Positions 7,594 to 14,201 of a stretch of DNA of 64,000 nucleotides are shown in pieces (positions within the stretch are counted from its first letter, which is position 1; the number at the start of each line of letters is the position of its first letter). The stretch is from Phycisphaerae bacterium (GTDB taxonomy: Bacteria; Planctomycetota; Phycisphaerae; UBA1845; UTPLA1): contig JAKLKO010000005.1 of assembly GCA_023150615.1 (NCBI GenBank), positions 152,977-216,976 on the forward strand, written 5' to 3'. A model generated the notes under the pieces. The model saw only the letters and a list, made by a program, of their open reading frames with translations, had not been told where the DNA came from and did not search any database. The position numbers and the translations under genes are program-made.

Positions 7594-9684
7594 ATGTCCC
7601 GTCCGCGCGCCCATAGCCCGATCGGTTCGCTCCGCGCTCCGCCGACGCCTCGCACGCCCGCCGGCCTCTTCGGACCGGGGGCCTTCCTCCAGAATCTGTA
7701 TGCGACCGGTCCGTCCCGCCCGTCCGCGCTGCGCGGCTGGGCGCTGACGCCGCTCGCTCGGGCGGACATCGTCCTGGCGATGGTCCTTGCCGCCTCCGCG
7801 ATGTGGGTGCGCCAGCCGTTCATCGTGCACGGCGAATCGCTGCTGCATTCGGACGAGGCGATCGTGGGGCTGATGGCGCAGGACATCGCCGATGGAACGC
7901 GCTACCCGATCTACTTCTACGGCCAGCGTTACATGGGCGCGCTCGAAGCATACGTCGTCGCGGGCCTCCGCCACCTGCTCGACGATCCGGTTGTCGCGCT
8001 GCGGAGCGGACCGGCGTGCTTCTTTGCACTCCTTGTGGCCGTGCAGTTCCTGATGCTGACTCGCTGGTATGGGCGCCTCGCGGGGTTGGTGGCCGCGGCG
8101 TCACTGCTCGCGGCGCCGCCGATGTTCGTGCAGTGGAGCGTTGCGGCGCGCGGCGGATACATCGAAATCCTGCTCTGGGGCAGCGCGGCGATGTGGGCGT
8201 ACGCGGAGTGGTTCGTGGCACGGTCCGATCCTGCCGGCCCGCGGCGTCGCTTTCTGTTTGGCGCGATCCTCGGATCGGGGATGTGGATCAACCCCTCGAT
8301 CATCGTCTTCGCGCTGCCGATCGCGATGCACGCATTCCTGGCGCGGGTCTGGCCGATCATCCGCGCCGGACCGGACGTTTCGCGCTTCGTGGGACGTCTG
8401 GGGCCGCTCGCGCTGCCGGTGTTCGCGGCAAGCGCCATCGCGCTGACCAGCCTCGTGCACTGTGTGTGGGTCGAGGACGGCCGCATCCGTCGCCTGACGC
8501 TGCTCGGCGTGCTCCCGCCGGCCATTGCGAAGCTCGTCATCGGCCTGGCCGTCGCGGGCGGTGCGTTCGCCCTGCTGCGGCATCGCGAGTTGCGCGAGCA
8601 TGTGCGCACAGCGCTGGCAAGATCCGCCGGGCTCGTATTCGGCATCGTGGCCGGAGCGACGCCGGCGATCGTCTATCTCGTCGGCGGCGCGGTCGGTCGG
8701 TACGCGCTCGACCCCTCGCTGCCGCTCGGGCTGCGTCCGTTCTGGAAGTGCGGCGCGACGCTGGCCTACCTGTTCGACGGACTGCCGATGTTGTTCGCCG
8801 CGGATGCGCGGACGTATCTCGATCTCGTGCTGCTCGGTCGCGATTCGCCGCTCCGCCCCTTGCCGCTGGATGTGTCGCTGGCAGTTTCGGCGGCGGACGT
8901 GCTGGTCGGCGGCGCGATGTTGACGATCGCCGCGGCCCTTCTCGTCCGCTACCGCAGCGAGTTCGTGCGGTTGTTGTCGTTGCGCGGCGGGACTTGTGCC
9001 CCGGTGATGATCCCGGCGCTCGGCGCGGTGACGCTGATCGGGTTGTTTCTGCTGAGTGGCGCCGCGGTCGACATCAACAGCGTCCGATACCTCGTGCCGA
9101 TCTGGGCGTTCGTTCCCGGATTGATGGCGGCCGCAGTCTCGACGCGGCGGCGGCCGCGGCTCGGCGCGGCCGCGATGGCGCTGCCGGCGCGATTCGCCAC
9201 CGTGCTCGTGCTTCTGGCGTGGACCTACGGACAATCGGCGATGGCCGCACAACTCGGCCAGCCGCACCCGCTGCGACGCGCAGCCGACACGCTGGTGGGG
9301 CGCTCCACCGGCACCGCGACGGCCGAGATCTTTGACGCCCACGTGCTTTCGTTCCTGACCGGACAGCGCTGCCGAGTCGCGGAATACCGGCCGTTCTGGT
9401 CGCGCCTGGCGCACTATCGCGCGACCGAGGCCGATCGGGCGGTCCAGCGGCGGACGTTTGTCGTCGAGACGCGACCGGGCGATTGGTTGAGCGACTGGCG
9501 GCGTCTGCGACTGCCGGGCGATCCTCCGCCCGAGACGCATCGGACGCTCTGGCCAAGGATCGAGCGGTACCTTCGCGGACAGCCAGACGCACTCGAGTCG
9601 ATCGAGCGCCTGGATGACCGGTTCTCGCTGGTGCGGCTGCGACATCCGCTCCCGCCCGAATCCCGCATCTCCACACTCCCGTAG
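7594..9684 (+). CDS. Multi-spanning GT-C-like glycosyltransferase
   Basis: This 696-residue protein has a first span near residue 55-75 and roughly ten further hydrophobic segments, followed by a soluble C-terminal region of about 150 residues. The early extracytoplasmic loop reads HSDEAIVGLMAQDI, then YPIYFYGQRYMGALEAY. That loop contains the Asp-Glu pair typical of GT-C polyprenyl-phosphate-dependent glycosyltransferases (ArnT/PMT-like). It likely transfers a sugar from a lipid carrier on the outer face of the inner membrane. The acceptor is unknown. It ends 131 bases upstream of the small leader-like protein that opens the PqqD/HprK cassette and is on the same strand, so it could belong to the same unit, but no direct link is visible. 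Confidence 0.68.
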   Translation: MSRPRAHSPIGSLRAPPTPRTPAGLFGPGAFLQNLYATGPSRPSALRGWALTPLARADIVLAMVLAASAMWVRQPFIVHGESLLHSDEAIVGLMAQDIADGTRYPIYFYGQRYMGALEAYVVAGLRHLLDDPVVALRSGPACFFALLVAVQFLMLTRWYGRLAGLVAAASLLAAPPMFVQWSVAARGGYIEILLWGSAAMWAYAEWFVARSDPAGPRRRFLFGAILGSGMWINPSIIVFALPIAMHAFLARVWPIIRAGPDVSRFVGRLGPLALPVFAASAIALTSLVHCVWVEDGRIRRLTLLGVLPPAIAKLVIGLAVAGGAFALLRHRELREHVRTALARSAGLVFGIVAGATPAIVYLVGGAVGRYALDPSLPLGLRPFWKCGATLAYLFDGLPMLFAADARTYLDLVLLGRDSPLRPLPLDVSLAVSAADVLVGGAMLTIAAALLVRYRSEFVRLLSLRGGTCAPVMIPALGAVTLIGLFLLSGAAVDINSVRYLVPIWAFVPGLMAAAVSTRRRPRLGAAAMALPARFATVLVLLAWTYGQSAMAAQLGQPHPLRRAADTLVGRSTGTATAEIFDAHVLSFLTGQRCRVAEYRPFWSRLAHYRATEADRAVQRRTFVVETRPGDWLSDWRRLRLPGDPPPETHRTLWPRIERYLRGQPDALESIERLDDRFSLVRLRHPLPPESRISTLP

Positions 9685-9815
9685 CGTGCGATCCCGCGCG
9701 AACGGCGCGAAATTCGGCCACACCGTCTTTTGGTCGAGCCGCCGCAAAGCCCTTCGCCGATAACACAAGCGTTGCCGCGCAGGTCGCGTGGTTGGCGGCC
9801 GCGCAGGATTTGCGC

Positions 9816-10109
9816 ATGGATCATCGTCGCGACGAATCGAGCCTGCCGCCCGGCGAAGCGCCGGACGCCGCGTCCGCATCACCGGATGTACGGGTTGCCG
9901 ACCGCCATCCGCGCCGCGACTTCCTCAAGAAGACCGCCGCACGCCTGATCTACGTTGCACCGATCGTCGAGACCTTCGTCGCCGCGCCGCTGATGGCAGC
10001 CAGCGGCTTTGGCTCAATTGGATCAGTCGGAGGTGCGCCGCCGCCGCCCGAGACGCCGCCGCTCGACAAGTCGGCCGAGGTCCAGCCGATCGTGCCGTCG
10101 CCGAAGTGA
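9816..10109 (+). CDS. Small protein with RRDFLKK leader-like segment (possible modified-peptide precursor)
   Basis: The 97-residue protein starts at ATG 9816; AGGA lies 7 bases upstream. Residues 1-33 are hydrophilic. RRDFLKKTAARLIYVAPIV then forms a twin-arginine-like n-region and a moderately hydrophobic segment ending near LMAASG. The C-terminal 35 residues are Gly/Pro/Ser-rich with a PPPPETPP run and no cysteine. It is the first gene of a coupled set with a PqqD-like protein, an HprK-like kinase and a nucleotidyltransferase. Similar short RR-x-FLKK proteins occur beside such genes elsewhere. It may be a substrate peptide that PqqD binds, or a Tat-exported protein of unknown role. No family assignment is claimed. 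Confidence 0.62.
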   Translation: MDHRRDESSLPPGEAPDAASASPDVRVADRHPRRDFLKKTAARLIYVAPIVETFVAAPLMAASGFGSIGSVGGAPPPPETPPLDKSAEVQPIVPSPK

Positions 10110-10113
10110 TCCG

Positions 10114-10392
10114 ATGATGCATGCGCTTCCACGTATACAGTCGCATCTCACGGTTCGGACGCTGGCCGGCGAAGCGGTGGTCTACGATCCCCGATCGCGC
10201 GCAACGCACCGCCTGAACGCGACCGCATTGACGATCTGGCGCTGGTGTGCGGAGGCCCGCGGCTCCGCCGACGTCGCACGGCGGCTGACGGCGACGTTCG
10301 AGGTCGATGCCGCGCAGGCCGAGGCGGACGTGCGGGCGACAATTGACGCGCTATACGAGCGCGGGCTTACCGACGGGCTGCTGCTGTCGTGA
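10114..10392 (+). CDS. PqqD-like peptide chaperone / RiPP recognition element
   Basis: The 92-residue protein starts 4 bases after the preceding stop. After a short N-terminal strand (HLTVRTLAGEAVVYDPRS) comes the PqqD hallmark THRLNATALTIWRWCA, then a winged-helix-like region with DVARRLTATFEVD and a C-terminal helix ending ALYERGLT. PqqD proteins bind leader peptides and present them to modifying enzymes. The same fold serves as the B1 protein of lasso peptide systems. Here the obvious partner is the small protein encoded directly upstream. Its stop TGA overlaps the ATG of the next gene (TGATG), so translation is coupled. The identification is good. Which peptide it binds is inference. Confidence 0.85.
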   Translation: MMHALPRIQSHLTVRTLAGEAVVYDPRSRATHRLNATALTIWRWCAEARGSADVARRLTATFEVDAAQAEADVRATIDALYERGLTDGLLLS

Positions 10393-11348
10393 TGGGCGAG
10401 GACCAAACCAATCCGGCTGCGCCCAATCGTGCGGACGGTGATGCGCTCGTCCACGTTGCGCGCTATCAACTGGGCGTGATCGGCCTTGAGCTTCGTTCGG
10501 ACTCGCGGCGCGCGGTGCGCGAGTACGATCGGTACTATGCCGAATTCCGATGCGCGTCGCACGCGACCGATCCCATCGTCGTTGACGTTCGCCGCTCCGC
10601 GTCGCGCTGGCGGCGAAATCAGCGCTTCGACGTGTCGAGCAATGGCCGGCCGCGATCCTCGTTTCGATCGGCGGCCGACGTGCCGCCGCACGTCGACTGG
10701 GCGGTGAATTGGGCCATCGGTTTGGACCGCGGCGAGTACTTTCAGGTCCACGCGGCCGTGCTGAGTCGCGGCGCGCACGGCGTGGTTCTTGCGGGTGCTT
10801 CGGGGTCGGGGAAATCGACGCTCGCGGCCGCGCTGCTGCTGTCCGGCTGGGGCTATCTCGGCGACGAGTTCGCGCTGCTCGATCCGGACGACGGTCGTCT
10901 ACTCGCGTTTCCGAAGGCGCTCTGCCTGAAGCAACCATCGTGGAAACTGTTGCGCTCGGCGTGCGGACTGAGCGGCCTGCGCGCGTGCTGCCGGCGTCGC
11001 GCGGAGGGACCGGTCGCGCTGCTGCCGGCACGGCGCGTGCGCGGCGATGCGATCGCAACCTCGGCAATGCCGCGACTGCTCGTGTTTCCGGCCGCTCGGA
11101 CCGGCGGCGCTCCGCGCGCGCGGCCCATCACACCCGCCGATGCGTTGATGCGCTTGGCGCGGCTGAGCTTCAATTTCTTCTCGTACGGCGCTCGCGGACT
11201 GGAGGTCCTGGAACGATTGGTGCGGTCCGCGCCGGCGTACGAGCTGGCGGCCGGCGAGCTTCGTGCAACGGTGCGGTTGCTGGGCGAACTGTTCGACGAC
11301 GCGCTTGAAGCGCTGCGCGAGGATGCGCCCATGCGGGTACCGGCATGA
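10392..11348 (+). CDS. HprK-related P-loop kinase
   Basis: The 318-residue protein starts at ATG 10392, overlapping the PqqD stop; a GTG at 10389 is also possible. The middle of the protein has the P-loop GASGSGKST (about residue 137), followed by WGYLGDEFALLDPDDG, the acidic segment seen in HPr kinase/phosphorylase relatives. The N-terminal 120 residues lack the canonical HprK N domain. HprK-like proteins of this size occur in lasso peptide and exopolysaccharide clusters, and one group phosphorylates the tail of lasso peptides. No HPr or other PTS gene is nearby, so carbon-catabolite control is unlikely. A role in phosphorylating the cassette's peptide or a carrier is inferred. Confidence 0.8.
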   Translation: MGEDQTNPAAPNRADGDALVHVARYQLGVIGLELRSDSRRAVREYDRYYAEFRCASHATDPIVVDVRRSASRWRRNQRFDVSSNGRPRSSFRSAADVPPHVDWAVNWAIGLDRGEYFQVHAAVLSRGAHGVVLAGASGSGKSTLAAALLLSGWGYLGDEFALLDPDDGRLLAFPKALCLKQPSWKLLRSACGLSGLRACCRRRAEGPVALLPARRVRGDAIATSAMPRLLVFPAARTGGAPRARPITPADALMRLARLSFNFFSYGARGLEVLERLVRSAPAYELAAGELRATVRLLGELFDDALEALREDAPMRVPA

Positions 11349-12451
11349 TGTCAGACGACGCGCGACGATTCTGTCGCGTGCTTGCGGCGCTGGCGCCGGA
11401 CGGTCCCACTCGCGCATCGGACGTCCAAGCCCCGGGACTGGATGATCGCGCCGTCGCGTTGGGGCTGGGGCCGGCGATGTACGCCGCGGCACAGCGCGCG
11501 CTTGCCCATGACGATCGCGCGGCCGCCCGGTTCCCCCGGTCGCGCGCCGCGTACTTCCGCGCGGCGGGGCGCACGTCGCACCAGTTGGCCCAGGCGGAGA
11601 GCATCGCGGTCGCACTGCGCAGCGCGGGACTGCCGGCGATCGCCCTGAAGGGCATCGCGCTCGCACGTCGGTACTACGCCGATCCGGCCGCGCGGCCGAT
11701 GATCGACATCGACCTGCTCGTGCGCGGGGCGGACCTCGCCAGCGCCGAGGCCATGCTCCGGCGCGCGGGCTTCACCGATGCCGTGGACGCGACCTTCGCC
11801 GCGACGCTCCGCCGGCGACATCATCACCTTCCCCCGCTCCGGGACCCGGCAGGCGGCGAGCTGATCGAGCTGCATCACGATTTGCTTCCGCGCGCATCGC
11901 GCGTCCGCATCGACGTCGATGCGCTCTGGCGGCGGAGCATCACCGAGCCGGACTCGGCGCTGCGGTTTCTCGCACCCGAAGACCTCTACCTCCACCTGGC
12001 GATCCATTTGCTGCACTCGTCGGCCGTGATCGGTCGGATCGGCGCGCTGCTCGACTTGCACGTGCTCGCGACGACGGAGATGCAGCGTGCGCCGGACTTC
12101 GGCGCGCGGTTGTCCGCGCGGGCAATCTCTCTGGGATTGTCGCACTGGGCCGGGCTGGCCGCGGCGCTCTCGCACGACGTATTTCAGACCGACCTGGCCG
12201 GCGACCGCCCGCGCAACTCGATCGGCGTTCGCGTCTCGCCCCGCCAGGTCCGGCGATTCCGCGATGCACTGCTATCGCCGCTGGAGCGTCCACTGGACCG
12301 CGCGCAGCACGATCGGTGGATGCGCCGCAAGCTTTGGCTGGAGCGGCCGACGGTGCTGCATGGGCTTCGGCTGGCCGCTGGCGCGCTTATGGACGCGGTG
12401 CGACGGCCGAGGCCTCCGTCGATTCGGCCAGCGACGTACACGTCCGGATGA
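11345..12451 (+). CDS. Nucleotidyltransferase family protein (NTP_transf_5-like)
   Basis: The protein has up to 368 residues and starts at ATG 11345 (ATGA overlap with the kinase stop) or ATG 11348. The nucleotidyltransferase core reads AIALKGIALARRYY, then RPMIDIDLLV, in which the Asp-x-Asp pair would bind metal. A helical C-terminal half includes EDLYLHLAIHLLHSS. The family often sits beside PqqD and HprK-like genes, but its biochemical role there is not established. The gene closes the four-gene cassette and its last 65 bases overlap, tail to tail, the end of the HDOD regulator gene on the other strand. Family call good; substrate unknown. Confidence 0.8.
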   Translation: MMSDDARRFCRVLAALAPDGPTRASDVQAPGLDDRAVALGLGPAMYAAAQRALAHDDRAAARFPRSRAAYFRAAGRTSHQLAQAESIAVALRSAGLPAIALKGIALARRYYADPAARPMIDIDLLVRGADLASAEAMLRRAGFTDAVDATFAATLRRRHHHLPPLRDPAGGELIELHHDLLPRASRVRIDVDALWRRSITEPDSALRFLAPEDLYLHLAIHLLHSSAVIGRIGALLDLHVLATTEMQRAPDFGARLSARAISLGLSHWAGLAAALSHDVFQTDLAGDRPRNSIGVRVSPRQVRRFRDALLSPLERPLDRAQHDRWMRRKLWLERPTVLHGLRLAAGALMDAVRRPRPPSIRPATYTSG

Positions 12452-14201
12452 ATTCCGCGTACGTGACGGGCAGGCGCACGGACGCGTGGGGGCGGGCCTG
12501 CAACCCGTCGGGCAGCGGCGCCTCGGCCGGAAAGGCGCGGACGACGACGAGCGGCAGCGGTCGCTGCAATCGGGCCTCGAGCGAGGCGAGTTCCGCGACG
12601 CCCGACTTGAGGTCGCCGCTCGCGGCGGCGGAGACAACCGCGACGGTCGGTCGCTCCGACTCGCTCCATCCCATCTGATCGCAGAACAACCGGACCGGGT
12701 CATCGTCGCGCCGGGCGATGACCGCGATGCGCGGCGGTTTGGCGACTTGACTTGCCAGTTCGCGGGAGAACGCCTCGCGTAGATGCGTACTGCCGGAACA
12801 GGCGTAAAAAAGCTCGGTGTCGTTGACGCGGTCGCAGATGCCGCGCGCGATTTTCGCCGCAACGGCCGGCGCGATGTCCAGCGCGTCGACAAACCGCGCG
12901 GTCGACAGCAGCGTCGGCGCGCCGCTGTTGCCGAGCACGACCGCGTGGGCGATCCGGTTCGCAAGCGCGACCACGGTGGCGGCGACTTGCGCGGCGCCGC
13001 GCTGCGATCGGTCCGGCGCAATCAAATCATGACCCGCCGCCGCCTCGATCGTGGTTCGCGGCAGGCGCCACTCCTCGAGCACGGCGCGCGTCACATCGGC
13101 GTGCGTGAAACCGAGCGCATGGCGTTCGATCGCGGAGAGGTCGGAGGATTCGACGCCGCAGCGATCCAGGAGCGGCCGGTAGACGTCGGGATAGAGGTCG
13201 TCGATGACCATGCGGCCGATGTCGTGCAACAGGCCCGCGAGGAAGAGTTGATCCGCGTCGGGGCGGTGGATGGCGCTGGCCAGGTCCTCTGCGACGAACG
13301 CGGTTGCGAGCGAGTGTTCCCAGAAGTGCTGCGGAACGAGCCCGCCGGGCAGAACGCCGTCGAAGTGATCGATCGTGAGGATCGCGATCGCGAGGTTGCG
13401 GATGCTCGTCATGCCGAGGCGCTTCACGGCTTCGGGGATGTTCCGTGCGCCCGTCCCAGTGCCGTACGCGGATGAATTCGCACCGGCCAGCAGCCGGAGC
13501 GAGAGCGCCTGGTCGAGTCGCACGGCGGCCGCGATGTCCTGGAGCGAACTGGCGCTGCTCTGAGTGAGTTTGATGACGTGCTGGAGGACGGGCTGAATGC
13601 CGCGAAGCTGCTGCTTGGCGCGAATCTCCTCAATCGTGATCGGGGCCGGCGTAACTCTTGTTTGCCCCGGAGTCGGCGCGGGGGTTGACGCGGGCCTCGG
13701 CGACGGAGTCGTCGCGGCCGGCGACACGTTTGACGTGCCCGGCGCTGGCATCGCGGGGGCCGCTCGCGGGGACGATTGCGACGCGCTCGGGTTGGCCGAC
13801 GGCGGCGCATCCGCGGATGCGACCGGACGACTGCCCTCGCCGAGGTGTTCGCGGATGCGCGCGGTCAATTCCTCGGTCGAGAAGTTCGTCTTGAGAAGGT
13901 AGCCCTGCACGCCGACGTGTGCGGCCCGCTCGACCATCGCGCGCTCCGACAGCGCGGTGAGCATGATGACCGGAATGTCGCGCATCCGCGGATCGGCGCG
14001 CAGCAGCTTGAGACACGTAATCCCGTCCATCTGCGGCATGGCGATGTCGAGCAGGATCAGGTCCGGCCGGCGCTTCTGCACCAGGTCGAGCGCTTCAGGT
14101 GCGCTTGCGGCCGAGATCGTCTCGTAGCCGAAGAGTCGAAGCGTGGCGGCGATGGGCTCGCGAAAGATCGGCATGTCATCAACGATCAGAATCGTGCTCA
14201 T
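12387..14201 (-). CDS. Response regulator with HDOD output domain
   Basis: The 604-residue protein starts at ATG 14201, overlapping the kinase stop by 4 bases. Residues 1-120 are a receiver domain: acidic pair IVDDMP, phospho-acceptor Asp in LILLDIAMPQMDG, Thr in MLTALSE, and Lys in LLKTNF. A Pro/Ala/Ser-rich linker of about 85 residues follows. The HDOD domain runs about 205-420, with AAAVRLDQALSLRLLAGANS, NIPEAVKRLG, FWEHSLATAF and LAGLLHDIGRMV. Here the HD pair is intact (LLHDIG), unlike many HDOD proteins. The C-terminal 150 residues resemble a degenerate receiver but carry no clear motif. It is the partner of the heme-motif sensor kinase encoded just upstream. Confidence 0.88.
   Translation of the reverse strand: MSTILIVDDMPIFREPIAATLRLFGYETISAASAPEALDLVQKRRPDLILLDIAMPQMDGITCLKLLRADPRMRDIPVIMLTALSERAMVERAAHVGVQGYLLKTNFSTEELTARIREHLGEGSRPVASADAPPSANPSASQSSPRAAPAMPAPGTSNVSPAATTPSPRPASTPAPTPGQTRVTPAPITIEEIRAKQQLRGIQPVLQHVIKLTQSSASSLQDIAAAVRLDQALSLRLLAGANSSAYGTGTGARNIPEAVKRLGMTSIRNLAIAILTIDHFDGVLPGGLVPQHFWEHSLATAFVAEDLASAIHRPDADQLFLAGLLHDIGRMVIDDLYPDVYRPLLDRCGVESSDLSAIERHALGFTHADVTRAVLEEWRLPRTTIEAAAGHDLIAPDRSQRGAAQVAATVVALANRIAHAVVLGNSGAPTLLSTARFVDALDIAPAVAAKIARGICDRVNDTELFYACSGSTHLREAFSRELASQVAKPPRIAVIARRDDDPVRLFCDQMGWSESERPTVAVVSAAASGDLKSGVAELASLEARLQRPLPLVVVRAFPAEAPLPDGLQARPHASVRLPVTYAEFIRTCTSLAESTEASAVAPRP

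Noticed and set aside
10392..11348. HPr kinase of a PTS regulatory system
   Set aside because: The N-terminal domain differs, and there is no HPr or other PTS gene. The PqqD neighbour points to peptide modification.
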